A stretch of 64,000 nt of DNA from Providencia burhodogranariea DSM 19968 (lineage in GTDB: Bacteria > Pseudomonadota > Gammaproteobacteria > Enterobacterales > Enterobacteriaceae): positions 280,013-344,012 of the forward strand of contig NZ_KB233222.1 of assembly GCF_000314855.2 (NCBI RefSeq), written 5' to 3'. Both the position numbers and the translations under genes were made by a program. Under the pieces are notes generated by a model. It had not been told where the DNA came from. It did no database searches and was given only the letters and a program-made list of their open reading frames with translations. Shown in pieces: positions 27,727 through 36,580 of the stretch (position 1 is the stretch's first letter; each line of letters begins with the position of its first letter).

Positions 27727-28620
27727 ATGGCAATTCAACTTGGTATCAACCCTTTGACATGGACCAATGATGATTTACCAACTCTAGGGGCGGAAACGCC
27801 GCTGGAAACCTGTCTGACTGAAGGCCGTCAGGCAGGATTCGTCGGTTTTGAACTAGGTAACAAATTTCCACGTAAAGCAGAGATTTTAGGCCCAATTTTA
27901 GAGAAGCATGATCTTAAATTGGTTTCAGGTTGGTATTCCGGTGAATTGCTGACTCGTAGCGTAGAAGAAGAAATTGAAGCCGTACAAGATCACTTAGCGT
28001 TGTTGCGTGACTTGGGCGCGAAAGTGCTGGTGTTTGCTGAAGTGACCAACTGTATTCATGGTGATCAAGACAAACCCGTACATTTGCGTCCATTATTCCC
28101 AGCAGAACAATGGGAAGAGTATGGTAAAAAGCTGACTGAGTTCGCTAAATACACTTTGTCTCAAGGTGTGCAAATTGCTTATCACCATCACATGGGAACA
28201 GTAATTGAATCAGCTGAAGATGTTGATAATCTGATGAAATACACAGGTGATGAAGTGGGTTTACTGCTTGATACAGGTCATTTAACATTTGCAGGTGCGG
28301 ATCCGGTTGAAGTGGCTAAACGTTGGGCAAAACGCATTAACCATGTTCACTGCAAAGATATTCGTGCGGATGTGCTTAAAGATGTTAAAAATCGTAAAAT
28401 CAGCTTCTTGAATGCAGTATTAGCGGGTGTGTTTACTGTACCGGGCGATGGCTGTGTTGACTACCCAGCGGTCTTTAAAGTATTGAAAAATAGTCAATAT
28501 GAAAATGGTTGGCTGGTGGTTGAAGCAGAACAGGATCCTGCAGTCGCTAACCCTTTGACTTATGCTACATTGGGTTATAACAATCTGCATAAATTTGCGA
28601 AAGATGCGGGTCTTATTTAA
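27727..28620 (+). CDS. iolE: myo-inosose-2 dehydratase
   Basis: Dehydrates 2-keto-myo-inositol to the trihydroxycyclohexane-dione used by IolD. 297 residues forming a xylose isomerase-like TIM barrel. Visible family segments include LGINPLTWTNDDLP, GFVGFELGNKFP, VQIAYHHHMGTVIES, LLLDTGHLTFAG and INHVHCKDIRADV, which carry the metal-binding acidic and histidine residues. ACAGGAGC precedes ATG 27727, 33 nt after iolC. Confidence 0.95.
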   Translation: MAIQLGINPLTWTNDDLPTLGAETPLETCLTEGRQAGFVGFELGNKFPRKAEILGPILEKHDLKLVSGWYSGELLTRSVEEEIEAVQDHLALLRDLGAKVLVFAEVTNCIHGDQDKPVHLRPLFPAEQWEEYGKKLTEFAKYTLSQGVQIAYHHHMGTVIESAEDVDNLMKYTGDEVGLLLDTGHLTFAGADPVEVAKRWAKRINHVHCKDIRADVLKDVKNRKISFLNAVLAGVFTVPGDGCVDYPAVFKVLKNSQYENGWLVVEAEQDPAVANPLTYATLGYNNLHKFAKDAGLI

Positions 28621-28638
28621 GACATAAATAAAGATATA

Positions 28639-28765
28639 TATATTCGTCATACTTCAATTTGCATGGTTGTTGAGTACATTCAGCTAGCCGAGTCATATAG
28701 GTTATCGATGCTCCCCGCCTATCTGCACTTGTCGCCTACCTGCAAATAGAATTATTTAGAGTATA
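28639..28765 (-). repeat. dispersed intergenic repeat, copy 1 (minus orientation)
   Basis: Read on the minus strand it starts CTAAATAATT, then TTGCAGGTAGGCG, and ends CAAATTGAAGTATGACGAATATA-like. As I remember, this is a roughly 120-bp repeat scattered in Morganellaceae and Xenorhabdus/Photorhabdus genomes. It is joined head-to-head with copy 2. The inner ends form a long hairpin, with CCTACCTGCAA at 28735-28745 complementary to TTGCAGGTAGG at 28780-28790. Confidence 0.7.
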
Positions 28766-28872
28766 AAAAATAATTTGAGTTGCAGGTAGGTGATAAAAGA
28801 AGCTTCCTCAATAAAGAGAGAGTCTTTTGGGTTACTAAACCAATACAATCCCTGCAACTTAAAGTATTCCTT
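28762..28872 (+). repeat. dispersed intergenic repeat, copy 2 (plus orientation)
   Basis: Plus-strand copy with TATAAAAAATAATTTGAG, TTGCAGGTAGGTGA at the left and CCTGCAACTTAAAGTATTCC at the right. It ends 22 nt before the iolB ATG, so iolB is read through both repeats. Confidence 0.65.
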
Positions 28873-28893
28873 TTAGCGGTCGAGGTAAGCAAT

Positions 28894-29727
28894 ATGTCTA
28901 AACTACTGTCGAAGTATCATTCTCCTGATGAGCATCAGCGTACTCAGCATATTACGCCTGAATCTGCTCATTGGGGATATGTCCATTTTGATGCATATGA
29001 ACTAAAACAAGGCGAGTCAATTTCCTTGCCTGCATCTGAAAATGAAGTGTGTCTGGTACTGGTTGCAGGTAAAGCGACAGTGAAAACACCTGGGCACACA
29101 TTTAAAAATATCGGGGATCGCATGGATCCTTTCGAGCGCAAAAAACCTTATGCAGTTTATGTCACAGCACAAGAATCTGTCGAGGTGACTGCGGAAACAG
29201 CGCTAGAATTAGCAGTTTGCCAAGCCAAAGGTAAAGGTACATATCCAACACGTTTAATTGGGCCAGACGACATTGGTGCGGAGCAACGTGGATATGGCAA
29301 CAATAAGCGTTATGTTCATAATATTCTGCCTGATAATAAGTCCGCAGATAGTTTATTGGTTGTTGAAGTCTATACAGATGAAGGGTGCACGAGTTCTTAT
29401 CCGAGCCATAAACATGATGTTGATAATGAGCCAGAAGAAACCTATCTGGAAGAGACCTATTATCATCGTTTAAACCCATCACAGGGTTTTTGTATGCAAC
29501 GAGTTTATACTGATGATCGTGAATTAGATGAGTCCATGGCCGTGTATAACAAAGACGTAGTCATGGTGCCAAAAGGGTATCACCCAATGGCAACAATAGC
29601 AGGCTACGATAGCTATTACCTCAATGTGATGGCTGGACCAACACGTAAGTGGTTATTTACGTGGGAAAAAGATCATAACTGGATTAATAGTGAAGAGTAT
29701 GCAGCGAAGCACCGTGATAAAAAATAA
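28894..29727 (+). CDS. iolB: 5-deoxy-glucuronate isomerase
   Basis: Isomerises 5-deoxy-glucuronate to 2-deoxy-5-keto-gluconate in the inositol pathway. 277 residues from ATG 28894 with GAGGTAAG upstream; an in-frame TTG at 28780 lies inside a repeat and is not a credible start. The bicupin shows GYVHFDAYELKQGE, PSHKHDVDNEPEETYLEETY with metal-binding histidines and glutamate, and VPKGYHPMATIAGYDSYYLN. It is last in the iolG2-C-E-B unit, separated from iolE by two repeats. Confidence 0.94.
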   Translation: MSKLLSKYHSPDEHQRTQHITPESAHWGYVHFDAYELKQGESISLPASENEVCLVLVAGKATVKTPGHTFKNIGDRMDPFERKKPYAVYVTAQESVEVTAETALELAVCQAKGKGTYPTRLIGPDDIGAEQRGYGNNKRYVHNILPDNKSADSLLVVEVYTDEGCTSSYPSHKHDVDNEPEETYLEETYYHRLNPSQGFCMQRVYTDDRELDESMAVYNKDVVMVPKGYHPMATIAGYDSYYLNVMAGPTRKWLFTWEKDHNWINSEEYAAKHRDKK

Positions 29728-29773
29728 TTCTTAGCCACTCTTCAAACTAAAATCAAATCTGTTGTCTATTTTT

Positions 29774-29800
29774 GCCAGTAATTTTTTACTGGCTTTTTTT
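29774..29800 (+). terminator. intrinsic terminator after iolB
   Basis: GCCAGTA and TACTGGC form a 7-bp stem with a T-rich loop, followed by seven T. Confidence 0.9.
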
Positions 29801-29964
29801 ATTATTATATTAATAGCTATAACTAGCTTTATGTGGAAAATTCCAGCAATGCCAATGTTGCAAGATGTTCTGTAATTAAAATCACATTATTAATATATTA
29901 ACCTACCTGAGTGTTTTGTTTGTGTTAATTTTATGTAAATGAAAAGGTTGATCATGAGGTTAAA

Positions 29965-31077
29965 ATGAAACGCAAAACTGGTTTTTTCTTTGATGAGCAT
30001 TGTTTCTGGCATAGTACAGGCCTGCATGCCACAACATTGCCTGTTGGCGGTTGGGTCCAACCTCCAGCAGGAGCTGCACATGCAGAATCGCCAGAAACTA
30101 AAAGACGATTAAAAAACCTTATGGATGTCTCTGGGTTAAGCCGTTCATTAGTTTTATCTTCAGCTGAACCCGTTAGTGAGGAAATCCTCCTAAAAATACA
30201 TCCACAAGAGTATTTAACTCGCTTTAAACATCTGAGTGATAATGGCGGGGGGCTGCTTGGTAAAGAAGCGCCTCTTGGCCCAGGAAGCTATGAAATCGCT
30301 AAATTATCGGTAGGATTAGCCTGTGCAGCGGTGGAAGCAGTGCTTCAAGGTGAGTTAGATAATGCTTACAGCCTTTCTCGTCCACCCGGACATCATTGCT
30401 TACCTGATGAATCTATGGGATTTTGTTTTCTTGCCAACATACCATTAGCTATCGAACGAGCCAAAGAGCGATTCAATTTAAAACGCGTCGCTGTTATTGA
30501 CTGGGATGTACATCATGGAAATGGAACTCAACATATTTTCTGGGATCGTTCAGATGTTTTGACGATTTCGCTACACCAAGATGGTTGTTTTCCTGCGGGT
30601 TATGGCGGTGAAGATGATATTGGTGGAGGGGAAGGAACAGGCTATAACTTGAATATACCGTTACTCGCAGGGGCTGGGCATAATAGTTATATTCATGCGA
30701 TGAAACAGATAGTTATCCCAGCGTTAGAGCGTTTTAAGCCTGATTTAATTATTGTAGCAAGTGGTTATGATGCAAATGCACTAGATCCTTTAGCAAGAAT
30801 GCAGCTTCATAGCGAAAGTTTTCGTGAAATGACGCAGCTTGTATTGAAGGCTGCGGATAAGCTTTGTGATGGTAAGTTAGTGCTTGTTCATGAAGGTGGC
30901 TATTCTGAAGCCTATGTACCTTTTTGTGGGCTGGTCGTTATTGAAGAAATGAGTGGTGTTCGCACAAAAGTCACTGATCCATTATTGGATTTTATAGGTT
31001 TACAGCAACCAAGAGCTGAGTTTGAATTATTTCAGCTACAAATGTTGGATAAACTAAAAGTAAAATTTGGTTTGTAA
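29965..31077 (+). CDS. class II histone deacetylase-family amidohydrolase
   Basis: 370-residue zinc hydrolase of the arginase/deacetylase fold. Family motifs appear in order: RPPGHHCLPDESMGFCF with the tandem histidines, VIDWDVHHGNGTQHIFW with zinc-binding Asp and His, SLHQDGCFP, and IIVASGYDANALDPLA with the second zinc-binding Asp. LVHEGGYSEAY lies near the end. Bacterial relatives act on acetylated polyamines or small amides; the substrate cannot be told. The gene is monocistronic, after the iolB terminator and convergent with the next gene. Confidence 0.9.
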   Translation: MKRKTGFFFDEHCFWHSTGLHATTLPVGGWVQPPAGAAHAESPETKRRLKNLMDVSGLSRSLVLSSAEPVSEEILLKIHPQEYLTRFKHLSDNGGGLLGKEAPLGPGSYEIAKLSVGLACAAVEAVLQGELDNAYSLSRPPGHHCLPDESMGFCFLANIPLAIERAKERFNLKRVAVIDWDVHHGNGTQHIFWDRSDVLTISLHQDGCFPAGYGGEDDIGGGEGTGYNLNIPLLAGAGHNSYIHAMKQIVIPALERFKPDLIIVASGYDANALDPLARMQLHSESFREMTQLVLKAADKLCDGKLVLVHEGGYSEAYVPFCGLVVIEEMSGVRTKVTDPLLDFIGLQQPRAEFELFQLQMLDKLKVKFGL

Positions 31078-31094
31078 TAGCTGATATTGAGAGA

Positions 31095-31119
31095 TCCGCC
31101 CCTAAGAATAAGGGGCGGA
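31095..31119. terminator. hairpin between convergent genes
   Basis: TCCGCCCCT and AGGGGCGGA form a 9-bp GC-rich stem with a 7-nt loop between the deacetylase gene and the minus-strand NAD(P)-binding gene. It can serve both directions, though U-tracts are short. Confidence 0.8.
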
Positions 31120-31128
31120 CCTCGATTA

Positions 31129-31770
31129 TCAATAAGCAGCCGTAAATTGCTGGCGAATAAATTGTGGTGTTTCAACTTCGTCAAGGATCGCAACAGCAAG
31201 GTCTTGGACTGAAATTTTTGCAGGAATATTGCCATTCATCAATAATTGGTTCCCCCCAAGCCTAAACGTTTCTGTACGTACACCAGATTCTAAAACAGCA
31301 GCTGGGGAAACAAATGTCCAATTTAATTCTGGCATGTTTTGCAGTATTTGTTTTAATTCCCTAACAGCTTGCGCACCCGGCTTGATAGCCGCTGGAAAAT
31401 CAGGTGAATCAATTAGGTCAACGCCTGGTGCAATCTCAAGGCTTCCAGCACCACCGACGACGACAAAGCGCTTGATGCCTGACTGCTTAATCGCTTGTAA
31501 AATAGCGTTGTTGCCCGCGACCGTGTCTTTATATAAATTCGGGTTTTTCCAGCCGCCATTAAATGCACTGATTACGACATCTTGCCCTTTAAGCCGAGAA
31601 GTTAACCAAGAAACATCTAAAATATCCCCCACAGCTGTTATCAAATGGGCATGTTGAGGAATTTGATTACTGTGGCGAGAAATAGCCGTAACTTGATGAT
31701 GGCGAAGTAGCGCTTCTTCGACCAATACTTTGCCTACAAAACCAGTTGCACCAATAATGGATATTTTCAT
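31129..31770 (-). CDS. NAD(P)H-binding Rossmann protein (atypical SDR)
   Basis: 213 residues of the NmrA/NAD(P)-binding type. It opens MKISIIGATGFVGKVLVEEA (dinucleotide loop GATGFVG), then GDILDV, VVISAFNGG, FVVVGGAGSL and WTFVSPAAVLE, and ends without a catalytic YxxxK. Relatives (YwnB-like, flavin-reductase-like) are often induced by electrophile stress, but the role here is unknown. Convergent with the deacetylase gene. Confidence 0.85.
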   Translation of the reverse strand: MKISIIGATGFVGKVLVEEALLRHHQVTAISRHSNQIPQHAHLITAVGDILDVSWLTSRLKGQDVVISAFNGGWKNPNLYKDTVAGNNAILQAIKQSGIKRFVVVGGAGSLEIAPGVDLIDSPDFPAAIKPGAQAVRELKQILQNMPELNWTFVSPAAVLESGVRTETFRLGGNQLLMNGNIPAKISVQDLAVAILDEVETPQFIRQQFTAAY

Positions 31771-32114
31771 ATTTTGCCCCGCAAGTTATTGATAATAATA
31801 AACTATAGTTTGAATCTATCGCGTTCATTGAATCAGGTTTTCTACGTAGCTCTCTTCAAGTATATCTCAACACTGATGAATTTGGTGTATCCCATTCGCA
31901 CTTTACCATTAGTTACGCTCGGCCTCGTAATTTATGGTTTTATTTCAGTAATGCGAGTTTGCGAACTTTGGCTGTCTACTCAAAATATATTTTTAGTATT
32001 GGCATGATGTTTGGTTAATGCCATCAAATGATATGAGAGTGAGTAGGGTAAAGCAGACAAGAATATCGTGGAAGAGAAAGACGTCAGCCCTGATGTAACA
32101 GGGCCAATTAACCG
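31771..32114. other. spacer with a possible gene remnant
   Basis: 344 nt between two minus-strand genes. The plus strand has a roughly 69-codon stretch without a start (about 31811-32018) with protein-like composition (LNTDEFGVSHSHFTISYARP) that could be a decayed gene. A TTG-initiated overlapping frame is less convincing. No known family is recognised. Confidence 0.3.
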
Positions 32115-33083
32115 CTATTTGGCATTTCTAAATAGACGCAAAATAATACTGGTAATGATAGCAATCGCACCACCCAATGCAGTTTCTAATACTCTATCAA
32201 ATAGCAGCATATAGGCAGGATGTCGCCAATAAATGACTTGTTCAAGCACGGAGAGAATAAAGCTGGTCGTGATAAATGTCGTAAAGGTATAACCATGATG
32301 AAAACTCATTGGTATAAGAAAAGCAAAAATGACGATAGAGGCAAGGCCAATATAAGGCATCATCGGGGTATTAAATAAAAAGTAAAGAAAAAGAACGGCG
32401 ATTAAGCTTCCAACAACTCGTTGTATAGTTATACGAATAATACTTTGGGACTTAGGGTGTAAAATAAATACGAAGGTGATGAGTGTCCAATAAAAATGGC
32501 CAAAATTAAGTAGGTGAGGAATCCCCAAGGCGAGCAATAATCCAGTAGCATAAGTCATGGAACGGGGAATTATATTCTTTTGTAGAGTAAATAAATTTTG
32601 CTCGACTAAACTGCCGGAAATAATGTTATGGCGATGCATTTTTTTACTTAAGATATAACAGACCATTAAGGTAACACTGCTACCAATCAAGAACCCGAAA
32701 GCAAGGCTTTTTGAGATATCAGGTAAAATAGTTCCAATGGTTGACATGACAATCATAAATTTCATTGTCAGGTCCATCACAGGGTCTGTACCGTAGAGTT
32801 GATAATAAATAAAAGAGAAAACGGCAAGATAAATATAAAAACTTGTGCCTAGACGTAAAGTATCACCGATAAAAACGGCAACCATGATCATAGCAAGCCA
32901 AAAAGCAGTATAAATATAATTTTTATACTCTTTTGCTGCGTTGAATAAGTTAAATGCATATAAGGTTGAAAATGCTGCCCACATCGACGCTTGCACATCC
33001 ATAATGATGAAAGCGGTGGCTGCGCAAAGTAACATACAGCCACTAAACATGAGACCGTCATTAATTGCTGGTATTTTTCTCAT
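32115..33083 (-). CDS. FUSC-family inner-membrane transporter-like protein
   Basis: 322 residues with about ten hydrophobic segments in two blocks. The C-terminal block (GIPHLLNFGHFYWTLITFVF, then SQSIIRITIQRVVGSLIA) is the FUSC_2 signature shared with YccS and aromatic-acid efflux proteins, whose RxxGT-like motif appears as QRVVGSL. It lacks the large cytoplasmic domain of full-length YccS. A small-molecule or aromatic exporter is the likely role; the substrate is unknown. It is divergent from mdcG. Confidence 0.85.
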   Translation of the reverse strand: MRKIPAINDGLMFSGCMLLCAATAFIIMDVQASMWAAFSTLYAFNLFNAAKEYKNYIYTAFWLAMIMVAVFIGDTLRLGTSFYIYLAVFSFIYYQLYGTDPVMDLTMKFMIVMSTIGTILPDISKSLAFGFLIGSSVTLMVCYILSKKMHRHNIISGSLVEQNLFTLQKNIIPRSMTYATGLLLALGIPHLLNFGHFYWTLITFVFILHPKSQSIIRITIQRVVGSLIAVLFLYFLFNTPMMPYIGLASIVIFAFLIPMSFHHGYTFTTFITTSFILSVLEQVIYWRHPAYMLLFDRVLETALGGAIAIITSIILRLFRNAK

Positions 33084-33301
33084 AAAAAGACGCTCATAAT
33101 TACAGTGTAACTTATTATTAATTAAAGTGAATTTATACTATCATAAATATGTACTGTGAGTCTTTCATCAATCAATGTGATTGAAAATAGAGATAAAATT
33201 ATCCTGTGCGGCATAAAACTGCCCATCGGTTTTTTTTACTAGACAAAAAATGCATAATAATCTTAAGAGCATGTCGTCAGAATTAAAAGAAGGAATAAAT
33301 A

Positions 33302-33919
33302 ATGCACGTGAATCCCCATGACTTTGTCTGGATCAATAGCCTTGATGATTTACCCGTGGAATCACTACCTGCATGGGCAATCTCTCAATGGAATACTCAA
33401 TTACCCTTGGTGGTTCGTCGAGAAGTAACAGCTGAAAATAAATTATCAGTGAGCATCAGAGGGATAAAACCAGCTCAGCGTTTTGTGACTCAAATTGATA
33501 AATCTGCAATTACACATATTATGAATGTTGAGTCATTGGTAGCTAATTCACGTGAACTACAGCGCTCTATGTTTATTGCTTTGCCTCCTGTTCAGGTTTT
33601 ATTGTTATTATCTCAACATAATTGGCCGTGGGCGTGGGGTGTGACAGGTAGTTGTGCTTATACTCTGGCGACTGATATACAAAGTATGCTTTCTGGTTGT
33701 GATCTTGATATTTTGATCCGCTGTCCTACCCGCCATGAAAAAGAAGATTTTGCTGACTTTGCCATTAAAGCCAATACGCCGTTATGTCATATTGATATTC
33801 ATGTTGAAACGCCTAAAGGCGGTTTTTCTTTAGCTGAGTGGTTTAAAAACGAGCAAGTCACTTTGCATACTCCACAAGGTGATGTGATGACTGCTGATCC
33901 ATGGGATGAAAATCTCTAA
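33302..33919 (+). CDS. mdcG: malonate decarboxylase holo-ACP synthase (phosphoribosyl-dephospho-CoA transferase)
   Basis: Attaches the 2'-phosphoribosyl-dephospho-CoA prosthetic group to the malonate decarboxylase carrier protein. 205 residues follow MdcG: PHDFVWINSLDDLP, then PLVVRREV, a nucleotidyltransferase motif in WGVTGSCAYTLATDI and SGCDLDILIR, and HIDIHVETPKGGFSLAEW with a terminal TADPWDENL. No mdcA-F gene is in the window, so the gene stands alone, either remote from its partners or serving something else. Confidence 0.85.
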   Translation: MHVNPHDFVWINSLDDLPVESLPAWAISQWNTQLPLVVRREVTAENKLSVSIRGIKPAQRFVTQIDKSAITHIMNVESLVANSRELQRSMFIALPPVQVLLLLSQHNWPWAWGVTGSCAYTLATDIQSMLSGCDLDILIRCPTRHEKEDFADFAIKANTPLCHIDIHVETPKGGFSLAEWFKNEQVTLHTPQGDVMTADPWDENL

Positions 33920-34028
33920 TTGATGGAGGTTTAGGCGGTCAGTGCTGTTAATCTAAGCGAATTGTTCAAATATTAATTTTGATGCTCGTGCAGATGATTT
34001 TTTTATCAACATATCATGTTCAAAAGTT

Positions 34029-34048
34029 GGCCCGCATACGGGCCCTTT
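34029..34048. terminator. hairpin between mdcG and the GST gene
   Basis: GGCCCG-CATA-CGGGCC followed by CTTTT on the plus strand, between convergent genes. Confidence 0.8.
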
Positions 34049-34051
34049 TAA

Positions 34052-34681
34052 TTAATGGTTAATGGTTGGCTCTTTTAGACCATCTTGTTGCCATTCTCGC
34101 ATTGCAGGTAAAGCGAGCATCCGGTCAACCCATTGCTGAGCGGCATTACTCACTGGTAATTGATAACTGCGAATTCGAAATGCAACAGGCGCATAGAAGG
34201 CATCAACAGCACTAAATTTATCCCCTGCTAACCATGGCCCACCAAATGTCGTAAAGCCTTCTTGCCATAATTGTTGAAGACGATTGAGGTCTGCTTGTAG
34301 TTCACGTGAGAGGGATCCTAGCGGCGCCTGCCTTGCACCATTCATTGGGCATTCTCTGCGCAGAGCGGTGAATCCAGAGTGCATTTCAGCACTAGCACTA
34401 CGTGCCCATGCACGAGCTGCTCGATCTGATGGCCATGCTTGTGGATGGTCTTCAAACACATATTCACAGATAGCTAATGAATCCCAAACGGTTTGTTTTC
34501 CATCCACGAGACAAGGAACTAACCCAGTTGGGGAAAAGCTTTTAAACTTCTCATGACTACTTTTACCATTTTCAAAATAACAAAGATTTTCTTCAAAAGG
34601 GATATCGAGTACTTTGAGTAAAATCCAAGGACGTAAAGACCATGAAGAGTAATTTTTATTGGCTATCCAAAGTTTGTACAT
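34052..34681 (-). CDS. glutathione S-transferase family protein
   Basis: 209 residues with an N-terminal thioredoxin-like domain (MYKLWIANKNYSSWSLRPWI, with the likely catalytic serine in NYSSWS, and TVWDSLAICEYV for glutathione binding) and an all-helical C-terminal domain (GPWLAGDKFSAVDAFYAPV). The SSWSLRPW start resembles YfcF-like/zeta-class stress GSTs. It is monocistronic. The substrate is not evident. Confidence 0.9.
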   Translation of the reverse strand: MYKLWIANKNYSSWSLRPWILLKVLDIPFEENLCYFENGKSSHEKFKSFSPTGLVPCLVDGKQTVWDSLAICEYVFEDHPQAWPSDRAARAWARSASAEMHSGFTALRRECPMNGARQAPLGSLSRELQADLNRLQQLWQEGFTTFGGPWLAGDKFSAVDAFYAPVAFRIRSYQLPVSNAAQQWVDRMLALPAMREWQQDGLKEPTINH

Positions 34682-35083
34682 AGTGTGCCCTTTCTGTCTG
34701 TAGTGAAGAATTTATGGTCGAAATACGTTATGAGCATACCAATTTAAAGCTATTTTTTTGGTCTACAAATGATTTATTAGAAATAAATGAAAATTGGTCT
34801 ATATTTTCTAATTATAACTTATAGCTAAAATGATGATTCTAATATTACTAATAAAATAAATAATACGGTTATTTACAAAAAACAGGGATAACTTTATTTA
34901 TATTGAATATTTTCAGATAGACAAATAATAATTAATTAAAAAAATCTATTATGTTGATAGTATTTGAATATCTTAAACAAATTATTTGTTTAAGATAGGG
35001 ATAGGAATAAATGTCGAATCCCCTTATGATCACCTCAGGTTACTAAAACAAACGATTACCTGTTATTTATAAGGTTACTTATT
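34682..35083. other. divergent GST-yceJ spacer
   Basis: 402 nt, very AT-rich. The main feature is a 29-bp palindrome at 34969-34997. The rest holds promoters for both genes by position; none is clear enough to call. Confidence 0.5.
34969..34997. promoter_or_regulatory. 13-bp perfect palindrome upstream of yceJ
   Basis: TATCTTAAACAAA, spacer TTA, TTTGTTTAAGATA: a perfect 13-bp inverted repeat 86 nt before the yceJ ATG. Symmetry and AT-rich arms fit a dimeric repressor (MarR or TetR type) operator. It could also fold as a 5'-leader hairpin. Confidence 0.6.
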
Positions 35084-35641
35084 ATGCAATGGAAAAATAG
35101 TGCCACACGTTATGGGCATATATCGCTGCTCATACATTGGTTGGTTGCAATTGTCGTATATGGAATGTTCGCATTAGGTTTATGGATGGTTTCTCTTGGT
35201 TATTATGATAGTTGGTATCATCAAGCTCCTGAGATCCACAAGAGTATAGGAATTTTATTATTTATTGTTATGGCATTTCGTGTTGTTTGGCGTTTTATTT
35301 CTCCTTCGCCTAAACCTCTCGAAAGTTATAGTCGCGTTACCAAAATTAGTTCGGCAGTTGCACAGATTTTGATTTACGTAATCTTATTTAGCATTTTGAT
35401 TAGCGGATATCTAATCTCGACTGCGGATGGGCAACCAATTAGTGTCTTTGATTGGTTTGAAGTACCGGCTTTATTTACTGGTGCAGCAACACAGGCGGAT
35501 ACTGCGGGTGAAATTCATCTATATCTTGCTTGGGCCGTTGTTTTGTTATCAGTTTTGCATGCCTTTGCGGCATTTAAACATCACTTTTTTGATGGTGATA
35601 TTACTTTAAAAAGAATGTTGGGTTTTAATCCCGATAAATAA
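35084..35641 (+). CDS. yceJ: cytochrome b561 family protein
   Basis: 185 residues with four membrane helices. Histidines suited to b-haem ligation lie in [26 protein letters not shown] and the last helix ([15 protein letters not shown]). It directly precedes yceI, the same pairing as E. coli yceJ-yceI. Predicted to move electrons in the inner membrane; the partner is unknown. A weak AAGGT Shine-Dalgarno precedes the ATG. Confidence 0.92.
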   Translation: MQWKNSATRYGHISLLIHWLVAIVVYGMFALGLWMVSLGYYDSWYHQAPEIHKSIGILLFIVMAFRVVWRFISPSPKPLESYSRVTKISSAVAQILIYVILFSILISGYLISTADGQPISVFDWFEVPALFTGAATQADTAGEIHLYLAWAVVLLSVLHAFAAFKHHFFDGDITLKRMLGFNPDK

Positions 35642-35655
35642 ACGTGGAGATAGAT

Positions 35656-36234
35656 ATGTTTAAGAAAACGGTTCTTGGTCTGACTACAGGTGCATTATTT
35701 TTAACAGCAGGTTCAGCATTAGCAGCAACCTACCAATTTGATAAGCAAGGTCAGCACGCATTTATCGAATTCCGTATCCAACATTTAGGTTATAGCTGGG
35801 TCTACGGTAGCTTTAAAGATTTTGATGGTAGCTTTACTTATGATGAAAAAGATCCAGCAAAAGATAAAGTTGAAGTAACGATTAAAACGGGTAGCATCGA
35901 CACCAACCATGCTGAGCGTGATAAGCATATTCGTGGTGGCGACTTCTTAAATGCTGCAAAATTCCCAGAAGCAAAATTTGTTTCAACCGCGGTTAAAAAA
36001 GAAGGCGAAACCTATAAAATTACAGGTGACTTCACTCTAAATGGTGTGACTAAACCAATCACTTTAGATGCTAAATTAATGGGCGAAGGTAAAGATCCTT
36101 GGGGTGGTTACCGTGCTGGTTTTGAAGCGCAAGGTAATATCAAACTAAAAGACTTCAATATCAAATCTGATCTTGGTCCAAAATCACAAGAAGCTGAATT
36201 GTTAATCTCTGTTGAAGGCGTACAAAATAAATAA
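35656..36234 (+). CDS. yceI: YceI-family periplasmic lipid-binding protein
   Basis: 192 residues. The frame opens with GTG at 35644, but ATG 35656 with GGAG six nt upstream starts a clear signal peptide ([19 protein letters not shown], cleavage after SALA). The mature part is a YceI lipocalin-like barrel: [58 protein letters not shown]. The family binds isoprenoids such as polyprenyl chains. Co-transcribed with yceJ. Confidence 0.94.
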   Translation: MFKKTVLGLTTGALFLTAGSALAATYQFDKQGQHAFIEFRIQHLGYSWVYGSFKDFDGSFTYDEKDPAKDKVEVTIKTGSIDTNHAERDKHIRGGDFLNAAKFPEAKFVSTAVKKEGETYKITGDFTLNGVTKPITLDAKLMGEGKDPWGGYRAGFEAQGNIKLKDFNIKSDLGPKSQEAELLISVEGVQNK

Positions 36235-36255
36235 TTGGCCTTTTTGTCAAAAAAT

Positions 36256-36288
36256 AACCTCGGTTCACTTCTGCACCGGGGTTTTTTT
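36256..36288 (+). terminator. intrinsic terminator after yceI
   Basis: AACCTCGGT and ACCGGGGTT form a 9-bp stem with one G-U pair, followed by a run of T. Confidence 0.85.
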
Positions 36289-36580
36289 ATTTTTAATCTT
36301 CAAGTTCTTTCCTTTTATCCTATAGCTTGCTGACTTCATAACAGGGTAGAATACATTAAAAATCAAATGGCTTTATATATTCTGTCTATTAAAGACAAGC
36401 CAATTGATAGTATTAATTTTTTATATCCAAAATAATTTGAGTTTAATGAAGGCAGTAAGTAACGCTATTTAGGTGAAAAAAACTAACTACATCGATAACT
36501 ATGTAGTTTAGGGGCTAGCGTAACCGCCAACATACATCTTGGGTTATGAAAGGTATATCTTTTATAGGTGGGGGCGATCC
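36289..36580. other. spacer before the membrane-anchored unknown
   Basis: About 290 AT-rich nt. Near its end a 12-codon frame (ATG 36546, MKGISFIGGGDP) stops at 36584, overlapping the TTG start of the next gene. Nothing else is recognised. Confidence 0.4.

Noticed and set aside
28780..28893. N-terminal extension of iolB from a TTG at 28780
   Set aside because: The extension lies inside a dispersed repeat and IolB proteins start at the position of ATG 28894.
31774..32007. 77-codon TTG-initiated frame between the NAD(P)-binding and FUSC genes
   Set aside because: No ribosome-binding site, a hydrophobic composition like random AT-rich DNA, and another frame over the same bases looks more protein-like but lacks a start.
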